A DNA stretch of 64,000 nucleotides from a virus: positions 1 to 64,000 of IMG/VR virus record IMGVR_UViG_3300025012_000028; one strand, given 5' to 3'. Below, piece after piece: positions 39,000 through 47,383 of this stretch. The number at the start of each line of letters is the position of its first letter. Position 1 is the first letter of the stretch. The notes under the pieces were generated by a model that saw only the letters and a list, made by a program, of their open reading frames with translations, made no database searches and had not been told where the DNA came from. The translations under genes were made by a program, and so were the position numbers.

Positions 39000-39518
39000 A
39001 TGAATATCTGGCTCACTTCCGATGAACACTATGATCATGGAAACATTATCAAGTATGCTAACCGCCCCTTTTCTTCCACCAATGAAATGAATGAAGCACT
39101 CATTCAATATCACAACGAATTAGTAAAACCCAACGATGAAGTTTATCATTGTGGGGATTTTGCTTTCAGAAACCACGTCAAATTTCTCCGCAGACTCAAT
39201 GGTAAACATTTTCTTATCAAAGGAAACCACGAAGGAAATGATTGGAAGAATGCCGGTTTTGTTTGGGTCAGGGATGTAGCAACCATTCGTTTCCCCCAAG
39301 ACAAACAGGATATGTTCCTCTCCCATTATTCCCATCGGGTGTGGAATAGAGCACATTACAGCGTATGGCATGGTTACGGCCATTCTCATGGTACTCTTCC
39401 TGATTTCTACAAATCCTGTGATGTGGGTGTGGATAATTGGAATTATCGACCTGTATGTTATGAACAACTGAAAGAACGTTTCAAGAATGTTGAAAACATC
39501 AAACACCATGAGAGGTAA
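39000..39518 (+). CDS. Calcineurin-like metallophosphoesterase
   Basis: 172 aa, compact. SDEHYDHG, CGDFAF, KGNHEG, LSHYSH and HGYGHSHG provide the metal site, as in bacterial and phage YfcE/MJ0936-type small enzymes. Start at ATG 39000 (AAGGA upstream). Confidence 0.82.
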   Translation: MNIWLTSDEHYDHGNIIKYANRPFSSTNEMNEALIQYHNELVKPNDEVYHCGDFAFRNHVKFLRRLNGKHFLIKGNHEGNDWKNAGFVWVRDVATIRFPQDKQDMFLSHYSHRVWNRAHYSVWHGYGHSHGTLPDFYKSCDVGVDNWNYRPVCYEQLKERFKNVENIKHHER

Positions 39519-39521
39519 TAA

Positions 39522-39725
39522 ATGTCACCACTTAACATGTGTATGAGTACAATCTATTTTTATTTTGCTGTTAGTGTTTTTAGTTTCCAATATATGTTAT
39601 CAGCTAAAGATTATGTTGGTGCAACAATATTTTTCGTCAATATTTTTGCTGCTGCTTATAGTGCGGCAAAGGAAGTTCAATTGGACGAATACTTTAAGGA
39701 ACTGAACCGCGAATGGATAAAATAA
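39522..39725 (+). CDS. Small membrane protein, 67 aa
   Basis: Two hydrophobic segments (~8-24 and ~31-47). Overlaps the next membrane gene by 13 nt; the two could form a pair, for instance a holin-like unit. Confidence 0.6.
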   Translation: MSPLNMCMSTIYFYFAVSVFSFQYMLSAKDYVGATIFFVNIFAAAYSAAKEVQLDEYFKELNREWIK

Positions 39726-39895
39726 GTTTATTCACTTCATATCTTCTGTTTGGTATATTTACTTCTCTGTTTCCGTATTATTTGTTGAAATATGAAGTTA
39801 TTGCTTCTATGATTTGTATCTTTGTTATGATCTGTGTGAGTATGTTGATCGCTCTAGATAGTTACCTTCAAACTTTAGATACACCAAAATACTAA
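39713..39895 (+). CDS. Small membrane protein, 60 aa
   Basis: Two transmembrane segments (~7-24 and ~29-48). Unrecognised; neighbour of another tiny membrane protein. Confidence 0.6.
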   Translation: MDKISLFTSYLLFGIFTSLFPYYLLKYEVIASMICIFVMICVSMLIALDSYLQTLDTPKY

Positions 39896-39973
39896 AAAGG
39901 AAACTAAAAATGAATACCTTTTCATACTTTTTCTCCCGAACGTGAATTAACTCACAATCAAAGGAGAAATATC

Positions 39974-40291
39974 ATGTCCAGAAGTCACAAGAAGAATCCC
40001 ATCCTGAAGTATGCTCCCAACAGCAACATAGGCCAGAAGTTCGCCAATCGCAGAGTTAGACGTTACAAAGGTGAATTGCCCACCAAAGGTTATGGCTTTC
40101 TCAAGAAGATCTATGATCCTTGGAATGTCCACGATCATGTTCAGCGCGAAACCTTACGAGAAGCTTTAAATTATCGTGATCAATGTTTGGCTGATCATAA
40201 GGCCGGTAAGTATGGAGATTGGATTAAAGAAAAGTATGGGGATGAAAACAAGGTGATTCAGAATTGGAAGAAATGGTTTTGGAGGAAGTAA
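39974..40291 (+). CDS. Basic protein, 105 aa
   Basis: Very basic with many Arg/Lys and aromatic residues, likely DNA or RNA binding. AAAGGAG precedes the ATG. Region 39896-39973 holds an 11-codon mini-frame (MNTFSYFFSRT) and no larger gene. Unrecognised. Confidence 0.62.
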   Translation: MSRSHKKNPILKYAPNSNIGQKFANRRVRRYKGELPTKGYGFLKKIYDPWNVHDHVQRETLREALNYRDQCLADHKAGKYGDWIKEKYGDENKVIQNWKKWFWRK

Positions 40292-40558
40292 ATGAAAGAA
40301 ATAACTGCTACCCGATCTGAAATTATCAAAGTTACAATTAATGAACGAGAAGAACGTAGTATTGTCAGATCATATATTTTAGGTATGTTATCGTTGGATA
40401 ACAGATATGATTGGCTTTCTATCAAAGAGGGTTCCCTTATAGGGACAATTGATTATGGTGGTCATGGGTCTGGTTACACTGAAGACAAATGTATTAGAGA
40501 AGCAACAGATTTGGATAAAGCGGCTGTTTTAATTTTAAAAAAAGTTGGGTATAGGTGA
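40292..40558 (+). CDS. Hypothetical protein, 88 aa
   Basis: Starts one base after the previous TAA. Small alpha/beta protein with a Gly-rich loop (DYGGHGSGYT). Unrecognised. Confidence 0.6.
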   Translation: MKEITATRSEIIKVTINEREERSIVRSYILGMLSLDNRYDWLSIKEGSLIGTIDYGGHGSGYTEDKCIREATDLDKAAVLILKKVGYR

Positions 40559-40785
40559 TGAACAATACTTGCGACTGCCCCGATTTAGAGATGTTGGACG
40601 ATTTAGAGATGTTGGAGAGTGGAGAAGTGGTAGACACATATGGTGGTGATTATACATATCGTAATGTGTTCCGGTGCAGAGATTGTAAAATAATTTATAT
40701 TTGTGACTATGGTGTGAAACCTAGCTTTGAAACTCTCTATGAGGGCGATGAAGAGTGGGAACGATATTGGTTCATGGGATATTAG
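40555..40785 (+). CDS. Small acidic protein with CxxC pairs, 76 aa
   Basis: CDCPD near 6-10 and CRDC later suggest zinc binding. Overlaps the preceding stop by 4 nt. Confidence 0.58.
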   Translation: MMNNTCDCPDLEMLDDLEMLESGEVVDTYGGDYTYRNVFRCRDCKIIYICDYGVKPSFETLYEGDEEWERYWFMGY

Positions 40786-40831
40786 CAGGAATGGTGTAAA
40801 ATTATTAATTCAAAAATAAATCTAAATATCC

Positions 40832-40860
40832 TTGACTTTAATTTAAAATTGTGGTATAGT
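40832..40860 (+). promoter_or_regulatory. Early sigma70-type promoter
   Basis: TTGACT, 17-nt spacer TTAATTTAAAATTGTGG, TATAGT; nearly identical to the one at 62875. Confidence 0.8.
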
Positions 40861-40899
40861 CTATCCATCGGTTAAATAAAACGAAAAGGAGATTAGTCC

Positions 40900-42381
40900 A
40901 TGACTTTTAAACCTTCCAAGCAGCAAGCAGATTTCTTTAAGTGGGTCACTAATGGAACTGGAAGCTGTATTCTGGAAGCTGTTGCTGGAAGTGGGAAAAC
41001 CACTACTATCATCGAAGGGCTGAAGCTGATGAAGGGGGATGTCTTCTTTGGGGCATATAATAAAAATATTGCCGACGAAATCAAACTCAAAGTTGCTAAA
41101 CTGAATCTCCCCAACGTAAATGTTTCCACAATGCACTCTGCTGGTTTCTCTGCGTGGAGAAAGGTAGCTAAGTTTGTCAAAGTAGATTCCAACAAATGCA
41201 GAGATATATTTCGTTCTATCGTTCCTGCTGAACATAATGAACTTATGGGAGCAGTTCTTAATTTAGTTTCATACATCAAACAATCTGCACTTGGGGTTAA
41301 TAAACCAATCACCAACAATGACCTTTATAACCTCATAGATCATTTTAATGTTGATACCCTTGATCAAGATTCTTTGGTTTTGGATTTCACTAAAAAAGTT
41401 TTTGATGAATCGATTAAACAAGACTATAAAATCATAGATTTTGATGATATGGTTAGTTGCCCACTGTACCACAAATGTAAAGTAAAAGAATACGATTTTG
41501 TGTGTGTGGATGAAATTCAGGACTTAAATCACAGTCGCAGATTACTTGCCCTTCTTATGCTGAAGCGTGGTGGGCGTTTTATAGGGGTTGGTGATTCCTT
41601 TCAGGCTATTTATCAATTTTCGGGTGCTGATTCCGATTCTATGAACTTAATGGCAGAATCGGTATCGGCAGTCAGATTTCCCCTTAGTGTAACCTATCGC
41701 TGCCCTAAAAACGTAGTGGCTTTGGCACAGCAGTATGTTCCTCATATCACTGCACATGAATCTGCTATTGATGGTGTTGTTACTTACCTCAAAGACGAAG
41801 ATGATATTACCACACTAGTTAAAGTTGGTGATGCAGTTCTCTGTCGTTTCAATGCTCCTATCATCACTCTGGCATATCAACTTATAGCGAAAGGCATCCC
41901 TAGCAAAGTGTTGGGCAGGGAAATTGGTACTAACCTTAAAGCTTTGGCTAATCGTTGGAAAGTAAAAACATTTAACACTCTCAAGGATCGTCTTGAAACC
42001 TATCTCCAGAAAGAAACGACCAAACTCAGAATCAAAGAAAAGGAGGGACTTGCTGTAGCATTGGAAGACAAAGTTCGTTGTCTGAATATTCTTATCAAAC
42101 GAATCGAAGAAGCAGAACCCAAATGCTTGACTCCCATAACACGTCTGTGCGAAGATATTGATAAGCTGTTTGGGGATAACCTTGGTGATAATGTGGTCAA
42201 ATTGATGACCATACACAAAAGCAAAGGTGCGGAATTTCCCAAAGTATTTTACATCCAAGGTTCTTCTAAATGGACAAGAAAACAAAATGAGCATGATGCG
42301 GAACGCAACTTGAAATATGTTGCAATCACTAGGACAATCAAAGAATTGGTGATGGTCCCTGAACCGAAGAAAGAGAAATGA
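40900..42381 (+). CDS. UvrD/Rep-like SF1A helicase
   Basis: 493 aa. Walker A AGSGKTT (~29-35), DEIQD (~203), GDSFQAIYQFSGA (motif III/IV) and CLTYR-type motif, then KSKGAEFPKVF and VAITR near the C-terminus. A DNA helicase for repair or replication restart; smaller than UvrD, lacking its long 1B/2B arms. Early promoter 40 nt upstream, strong terminator behind. Confidence 0.87.
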   Translation: MTFKPSKQQADFFKWVTNGTGSCILEAVAGSGKTTTIIEGLKLMKGDVFFGAYNKNIADEIKLKVAKLNLPNVNVSTMHSAGFSAWRKVAKFVKVDSNKCRDIFRSIVPAEHNELMGAVLNLVSYIKQSALGVNKPITNNDLYNLIDHFNVDTLDQDSLVLDFTKKVFDESIKQDYKIIDFDDMVSCPLYHKCKVKEYDFVCVDEIQDLNHSRRLLALLMLKRGGRFIGVGDSFQAIYQFSGADSDSMNLMAESVSAVRFPLSVTYRCPKNVVALAQQYVPHITAHESAIDGVVTYLKDEDDITTLVKVGDAVLCRFNAPIITLAYQLIAKGIPSKVLGREIGTNLKALANRWKVKTFNTLKDRLETYLQKETTKLRIKEKEGLAVALEDKVRCLNILIKRIEEAEPKCLTPITRLCEDIDKLFGDNLGDNVVKLMTIHKSKGAEFPKVFYIQGSSKWTRKQNEHDAERNLKYVAITRTIKELVMVPEPKKEK

Positions 42382-42384
42382 AAG

Positions 42385-42417
42385 AAAAAGGTGTAGGCAC
42401 AGTGCCTACACCTTTTT
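42385..42417. terminator. Bidirectional terminator
   Basis: AAAAAGGTGTAGGCAC with its exact complement and flanking A/T runs; ends both the helicase and the opposite HNH gene. Confidence 0.88.
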
Positions 42418-43332
42418 CTTTCCAATTTTTAAATTTAGTTCCACTATCTTGGGGTCATTATCTTTTAACCTATAACATTTAATTCCATCGTTAAACCACT
42501 TTGTATTTTTTGAAATTCCTCTATTATTTTCTTTTTTGATGACACCACTATAAAAAGTCAATACTCTTGGATCATTAGGATAAAGTCTAATATTTATTAT
42601 ACCATTATTAAACCATTTAGAACCAGAAGCAACATCTGTAAATTTTATAGGAATTCTCCCTTTAGATAATATCTCAATTGATGGATCATTGTGGAGTAGA
42701 CAATAATTTTGAACCCCATCATTATACCAACTTTTCTTTCCTATACCTCTTTTTATTGGTTGTTTATGTAATCCCCGTTCTCTGTTTTTTTGTTTGGTTT
42801 CTTTCTGTTTTTGTATACTTCGGGTTTTCTCTTCTTCAGATTTTGAAGCTTGGGTTTCTTTCCATTTCTTTACTCTCAGAAGCTTAGTAGTTTCCGATTC
42901 TTCCGACCTGATTTTTAACATTTGCTCTTTGCTGTAGACAGAACACTCTTTTCTTATTTTATCTAAAAGTTTAGAATTTATTTTAGTGAATGCTTTTCTT
43001 TGTTGAAATGGATTTTCAGCATTAACCATTAGATTCACAGAGAACCAATATTTACCTCCCAATAAATATGCTAGTATAAGGTGGGCAATGAAATGTTCTC
43101 TGGGTGTAAGTTCAATTAAGTTTGATTTGTATAGATAATATTCTTCAAACCCCACTTTTGGTAAAATATGATGAGTTTCGGTATATAAATTTCCTTTAAT
43201 ATGAATCGCTTTTCTGTTGTTTATAAAATTAACATAACGACACAACCAATGATGGTTTAGTTTTGGAAATTTAATTAAAAATTCTTCCCTAATATTTATT
43301 GTTCCGTCTTGTAATTTTCGTTTTGATATCAT
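42406..43332 (-). CDS. HNH homing endonuclease with repeated DNA-binding motifs
   Basis: 308 aa. The HNH-like core is HHILPK (~54-59) followed by LTPREHFIAHLILAYL. A Lys/Glu helix follows, then three C-terminal repeats WYNDG, WFNNG and WFNDG each with a downstream NDP motif. AAAGGAG precedes ATG 43332; late promoter 20 nt further up. Free-standing mobile gene. Confidence 0.83.
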   Translation of the reverse strand: MISKRKLQDGTINIREEFLIKFPKLNHHWLCRYVNFINNRKAIHIKGNLYTETHHILPKVGFEEYYLYKSNLIELTPREHFIAHLILAYLLGGKYWFSVNLMVNAENPFQQRKAFTKINSKLLDKIRKECSVYSKEQMLKIRSEESETTKLLRVKKWKETQASKSEEEKTRSIQKQKETKQKNRERGLHKQPIKRGIGKKSWYNDGVQNYCLLHNDPSIEILSKGRIPIKFTDVASGSKWFNNGIINIRLYPNDPRVLTFYSGVIKKENNRGISKNTKWFNDGIKCYRLKDNDPKIVELNLKIGKKKV

Positions 43333-43351
43333 AAATAATCTCCTTTAGGTT

Positions 43352-43359
43352 TATTTATA
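43352..43359 (-). promoter_or_regulatory. T4-type late promoter (leftward)
   Basis: TATAAATA on the minus strand just upstream of the HNH gene. Confidence 0.75.
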
Positions 43360-43394
43360 TGATTGAGTTTTTATTGATAATAAATAAAAAGAAA

Positions 43395-43423
43395 TTGACG
43401 GTTCCCCTCTTTCGTTGTAGTAT
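43395..43423 (+). promoter_or_regulatory. Early sigma70-type promoter
   Basis: TTGACG, 17 nt, TAGTAT (or TATAAT at 20 nt). Drives the NADAR gene. Confidence 0.6.
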
Positions 43424-43456
43424 AATTATTATTCCAATTATTAAAAAGGAGATGTG

Positions 43457-43948
43457 ATGGTGAAGGAAGATTTTTTGTTTTTCTGGGATGGAATTTACAG
43501 TCAGTGGTATCCATCCAAATTTAAAGATAATACCGGTAAAGTTTTTTCATGTGCTGAACAATATATGATGTATCATAAAGCCAAAATGTTTAAAGATAAT
43601 GAAATAGCCAAAAAGATTATGTCTACCACTTCACCCAAAGAACAGAAAGCATTGGGACGAAAAGTGAAAAACTTCAATGAGGGTGTGTGGAATGGTGTAG
43701 CAAAACAAATTGTTTATAGTGGCAACCGTTTCAAGTTTACTCAGAATAAACGGTTACTGGATCAATTATTACAATCTGCTCCCAAAACTTTAGTAGAGGC
43801 ATCACCATATGATAAAATATGGGGAATAGGTTTAGCAGAAGATGATAAAAGGGCGCAGGATCGATCTACTTGGCAAGGTAAGAATTGGTTGGGTGAAGTG
43901 TTAACAAATTTGAGAAATGACTTATTGAAAGAGGTAATTAAAAATTGA
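43457..43948 (+). CDS. NADAR-family ADP-ribose glycosidase-like protein
   Basis: 163 aa. FFWDGIYSQWYPSKF, CAEQYMMYHKA, the LVEASPYDKIWGIGL core and GKNWLGEVL are typical NADAR elements (catalytic Glu/Asp region). Some NADAR proteins remove ADP-ribose from guanine in DNA and counter DarT1-type toxins, so this phage enzyme could defeat such defence; other members act in riboflavin metabolism. ATG 43457; GTG 43454 also possible. Confidence 0.78.
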   Translation: MVKEDFLFFWDGIYSQWYPSKFKDNTGKVFSCAEQYMMYHKAKMFKDNEIAKKIMSTTSPKEQKALGRKVKNFNEGVWNGVAKQIVYSGNRFKFTQNKRLLDQLLQSAPKTLVEASPYDKIWGIGLAEDDKRAQDRSTWQGKNWLGEVLTNLRNDLLKEVIKN

Positions 43949-45033
43949 GTACAATCACTCCGACAGATCAACAATTCAAAGCAATCTCATTAGTCGAATA
44001 TTGGTTTAAATCCAAACAAAACAACATACCGTTTATTCTTGGTGGTTATGCGGGTGTGGGCAAATCGACCATCATTCCCTTTATAATCGACCAGCTTGGG
44101 CTATCAATGGGAGAGGTCCACTTCTGCTCTTTTACGGGCAAGGCGGCCAATGTACTTCGAAAGAAAGGTATGCCAGCGACAACAATCCACTCACTGATTT
44201 ATGTTCCTTATGAAGACAGTGAGGGTAAACTTAAATTCAAAAGAAACCCATGTCTCAACAGAGCATTAAAGCTTCTGGTGGTCGATGAAAGTTCCACTGT
44301 CTATACCAAACTTAAAGATGATTTAGAATCGTATGGGATTCCAATTATCTACATTGGGGATTGTTTCCAGCTTCCTCCGGTAAGCAAGGATCAGACTAAC
44401 ATCATGTCAAACCCCAATTTCATATTAACTGAAATTCACAGACAGGCAGCAGACAACCCCATTATTCAAATTGCGCATCAGGTTAGAAATGGGCAATATA
44501 TTAAGAAGGGCAAATATGGGGATACAGTTCTTAAGATCGGTATTGATCATTTGAAAGATGAATGGTTGCTAAGGGCATCTCAGGTAATTTGTGGTAAGAA
44601 CGTCACTAGACATAATTTGAACCGCCAAATTAGGAGAGCTAAAGGATTAGAATATAACCATCCGATAGTGGGTGATAAACTAATCTGTCTGAAGAACAAC
44701 AACGATAATGGTTTAATCAACGGCATGATGGGAACTTGTAACAGTTTCGATTTGAAAGGTTGGACGTTATGTTTTGAAAATGATGATGATGAAACGTGGA
44801 ATGGTCTGGAAATCGACCCAGAAGTTTTTGAAATGAGTAACAACATTCAGTATAGAAAAGGTGTTGAGCAGTTTGATTATGGCTATGTGATCACATGCCA
44901 CAAGAGTCAAGGTAGCCAGTTTGATAATGTATTACTCTTCGAAGAGATGTTGGGAACTACAGATGAAATGCGAAGGAGATGGTTGTATACCGGGATCACC
45001 AGAGCAGCAGAGCGGATAATTATCGTTGGATAA
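43945..45033 (+). CDS. Dda/RecD2-like SF1B helicase
   Basis: 362 aa, TTG start overlapping the previous stop. GGYAGVGKST (Walker A, ~33-42), VVDESS, GDCFQLPPV, IHRQ and the C-terminal CHKSQGSQFD/GITRA motifs match the Dda family. In T4, Dda helps start recombination-dependent replication and clears DNA-bound proteins. A strong terminator follows. Confidence 0.87.
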   Translation: MSTITPTDQQFKAISLVEYWFKSKQNNIPFILGGYAGVGKSTIIPFIIDQLGLSMGEVHFCSFTGKAANVLRKKGMPATTIHSLIYVPYEDSEGKLKFKRNPCLNRALKLLVVDESSTVYTKLKDDLESYGIPIIYIGDCFQLPPVSKDQTNIMSNPNFILTEIHRQAADNPIIQIAHQVRNGQYIKKGKYGDTVLKIGIDHLKDEWLLRASQVICGKNVTRHNLNRQIRRAKGLEYNHPIVGDKLICLKNNNDNGLINGMMGTCNSFDLKGWTLCFENDDDETWNGLEIDPEVFEMSNNIQYRKGVEQFDYGYVITCHKSQGSQFDNVLLFEEMLGTTDEMRRRWLYTGITRAAERIIIVG

Positions 45034-45035
45034 GA

Positions 45036-45068
45036 AAAAGCCCTGAGAATTCGATTCTCAGGGCTTTT
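45036..45068. terminator. Bidirectional terminator
   Basis: AAAAGCCCTGAGAAT-TCG-ATTCTCAGGGCTTTT, perfect stem with flanking A/T runs, between convergent genes. Confidence 0.88.
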
Positions 45069-45073
45069 CTTTT

Positions 45074-45250
45074 TTAACCTACCATGTTGACGGAACAGAC
45101 GGTCCATCCCAACTTCTCAACTATCCTAGCGGCTTGGTTGCGGTTGTTGGCATCAACATAGATGCTCTCATGTTTTGACCAATCTGCATTTCGGACCTCT
45201 ACCGAGAACTGGTGCTTATATTTTGCGTTGGAAATCTCTTGCTGTGTCAT
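45074..45250 (-). CDS. Hypothetical protein, 58 aa
   Basis: Start at ATG 45250, directly behind AGGAGG. Sequence MTQQEISNAKYKHQF... is soluble and beta-rich at the end. It has its own early promoter. Unrecognised. Confidence 0.6.
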   Translation of the reverse strand: MTQQEISNAKYKHQFSVEVRNADWSKHESIYVDANNRNQAARIVEKLGWTVCSVNMVG

Positions 45251-45284
45251 ATCGTCCCTCCTTTGATTTATAAAATCTAGATTA

Positions 45285-45313
45285 ATCTTATCACCATCCT
45301 CCCAAATTGTCAA
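45285..45313 (-). promoter_or_regulatory. Early sigma70-type promoter
   Basis: Leftward TTGACA, 17 nt, TAAGAT. Adjacent to the rightward late promoter of the tail operon. Confidence 0.75.
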
Positions 45314-45326
45314 CCCCAATTTCCTT

Positions 45327-45334
45327 TATAAATA
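45327..45334 (+). promoter_or_regulatory. T4-type late promoter of tail operon
   Basis: Perfect TATAAATA 23 nt upstream of the first small gene of the tail operon; GAAGGAG follows. Confidence 0.85.
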
Positions 45335-45356
45335 AACTTAAACGAAGGAGATTTAA

Positions 45357-45500
45357 ATGACAATCTATAATGTTTATTCAAAAATGGGCATGTGTGAGTG
45401 TGTCGAGTGCAACGGAATTTATTATCCGATCCACGAAGAAGATAATAAGTTTTTACATGAATTGATTTTAGCTGTTGAGAGAAAAGAGGTACACAACTAA
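45357..45500 (+). CDS. Small Cys-containing protein, 47 aa
   Basis: First gene of the late operon. CECVEC cluster near 13-18. Stop overlaps the next start (TAATG). Unrecognised. Confidence 0.55.
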   Translation: MTIYNVYSKMGMCECVECNGIYYPIHEEDNKFLHELILAVERKEVHN

Positions 45501-45688
45501 TGTCTTGTAAATTAGAGAAAATGAAAATTTGGAAGCTGAACAAAACCAGAATTGGTGTTTATTGTATTGGTGGTGCTTTGCTCAAAGGTTATGTGTCAGA
45601 TTATTGTGAAGATTCTTTTGTGATGGATTCGGGATTGTTGGTTTTTTATAGCGCAGTAATTTCTATCAGGCCCAACATCGAAGGTTAA
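45500..45688 (+). CDS. Hypothetical protein, 62 aa
   Basis: Small beta-rich protein between late promoter and tube genes. Unrecognised. Confidence 0.58.
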   Translation: MSCKLEKMKIWKLNKTRIGVYCIGGALLKGYVSDYCEDSFVMDSGLLVFYSAVISIRPNIEG

Positions 45689-45690
45689 AA

Positions 45691-46251
45691 ATGTATTTAG
45701 ATCCATCCATTGACAATTTTATCGCACGTCTTTCCAATATTGTCAGACCCAATAAATTTTTGGTGGAAGTAGTACCCCCCAATATTTTAGGGATTGATGG
45801 TGGAAGTGTGGAATCACTGATATATCATGCTCAATCTGCATCAATTCCAGATAGAAACTTTAATGAGATTCCCATTAAGTTTTACGGGATGGATTATAAA
45901 ATTCCGGCAAGTGAGATTACACAGGATTTGAATATCAATTTTATTGTCGATGATGAATGGAAGAATAGAGAATTGTTTGAGCGTTGGGCAAATTTAATAA
46001 ATGATAGAACTCCCACCCAAAATGCTATCAAGGCCGATACAGATGAATTATTTGATGGTTCATATATTATTGTTAGACAATTAAATTTTAAATCTGAAGT
46101 AATAGCGGCATATAAATATGAATATATTTTTCCAAAAACTGTAGATCAAATTGAATTGAACCAAGAGACAATGGATACATATGAAACATTCCAAGTGACC
46201 TTTGCTTATTCATATTGGCAAGGAATCAACATTCAATCGGGAAGTAGATAA
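45691..46251 (+). CDS. Tail tube-like protein (gp19 fold), copy 1
   Basis: 186 aa. RPNKFLVEVVPP start, the IPDRNFNEIPIKFYG middle, and a C-terminal TVDQIELNQETMDTYETFQV strand follow the T4 gp19 pattern, which forms hexameric rings of the inner tube. Likely tube or tube-end protein. First of three adjacent relatives. Confidence 0.75.
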   Translation: MYLDPSIDNFIARLSNIVRPNKFLVEVVPPNILGIDGGSVESLIYHAQSASIPDRNFNEIPIKFYGMDYKIPASEITQDLNINFIVDDEWKNRELFERWANLINDRTPTQNAIKADTDELFDGSYIIVRQLNFKSEVIAAYKYEYIFPKTVDQIELNQETMDTYETFQVTFAYSYWQGINIQSGSR

Positions 46252-46778
46252 TGGAAAAAATTTATCATGTAGATTTTCTTAAATCATACTTCAAAGATTT
46301 CGCAAGACCTAATTTATACACAGTCGAATTCAGTTTACCAACTTTAGATACATCAGTTAATACCATCATCAAAGTTGAAATGTCTGCTAAAACTGTCAAC
46401 ATTCCTGCATTTGATATTGGTAAACAAGAAGTAAAGAGAATGGGCCAACGTTTTTATTTACCAACCTCACAAAACTATGGTGATGTTCAAATGACCTTGT
46501 TTTGTGATAGTGAATATACCCAACGTAAATTCTTACATGATTGGTTGAAACAGTTGGTATATGATACGGAAATGAATACGTATAAAAAGATGAGTATCGC
46601 AAGTAAATCCATTATGGTCATACGACAATTCGATAACAAATTTAATACAATATTTGCCACCGAGTTTAATTATATTTGGCCTACCTCTATTGCCGAGATT
46701 CAGTTATCTCAAGAATCGGATTCCCAGATAGTAGAATTCCCGGTTACATTAAGTTACTCTACATATAGGATTCTTTAA
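46251..46778 (+). CDS. Tail tube-like protein (gp19 fold), copy 2
   Basis: 175 aa, starts inside the previous stop (ATG/TAATG). FARPNLYTVEF and the WPTSIAEIQLSQESDSQIVE end match gp19 (WPTNVGELQL in T4) most closely of the three. Probably the main tube protein. Confidence 0.78.
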   Translation: MEKIYHVDFLKSYFKDFARPNLYTVEFSLPTLDTSVNTIIKVEMSAKTVNIPAFDIGKQEVKRMGQRFYLPTSQNYGDVQMTLFCDSEYTQRKFLHDWLKQLVYDTEMNTYKKMSIASKSIMVIRQFDNKFNTIFATEFNYIWPTSIAEIQLSQESDSQIVEFPVTLSYSTYRIL

Positions 46779-47368
46779 TGGCGAATTTAGATTTCACAAA
46801 TCCAGATCATAGTTTAATCAATATAGATCATTTTATTCAGAACAGTATCATAAACGACGAAAAGAATTCTAATGGTGTGTTGCGTCTAAATAGATTCTAT
46901 GGTGTGATACATGGTCTTAAAGGTTTCATGCCCAAGGGATACGATTCTTTTCTTTCGTGGAACATTTTTAAAGTGGATTGTCCGTCTATTAAATTGGAAT
47001 CTGAATCGCGTGAAGTTGATATGATTCCTAGAATTTACTTTAAGAATTATGTCTATGATGATTTGAGTATTTCTTATATTGAATCTTCGGAGTTGCGATT
47101 TAGAAGATTCTTTGCCAAATGGATGAAAAATGTTTTAGATCCAAATTCTTATAGTAGAAAGTATTATAATGATGTGAAAGCAGATTCATTCAAAGTATAC
47201 CCAATAAATTTCAAAGGAACTGCTTATACATATGATATCTTTTATGACATCGTTCCGTTTGAGATAAATAGTATTAACTATGATGTACAGGATGATGCAT
47301 CTCAAACCGTTCTAACAACCGTCAAATTCAAATACCTCAGACATGAGGTTTTACCTAATCTCAAATAA
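46778..47368 (+). CDS. Tail tube-like protein (gp19/gp54 fold), copy 3
   Basis: 196 aa. More diverged; KVDCPSIKLESESREVDMIPRIYF and a C-terminal beta region follow the same fold. Could be the tube initiator or terminator. Overlaps the previous stop by one base. Confidence 0.65.
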   Translation: MANLDFTNPDHSLINIDHFIQNSIINDEKNSNGVLRLNRFYGVIHGLKGFMPKGYDSFLSWNIFKVDCPSIKLESESREVDMIPRIYFKNYVYDDLSISYIESSELRFRRFFAKWMKNVLDPNSYSRKYYNDVKADSFKVYPINFKGTAYTYDIFYDIVPFEINSINYDVQDDASQTVLTTVKFKYLRHEVLPNLK

Positions 47369-47383
47369 AGGAGTTAACTAACG

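Noticed and set aside
46107-46114. TATAAATA inside the first tube gene
   Set aside because: Within a coding sequence with no gene start close by; chance match in AT-rich DNA.
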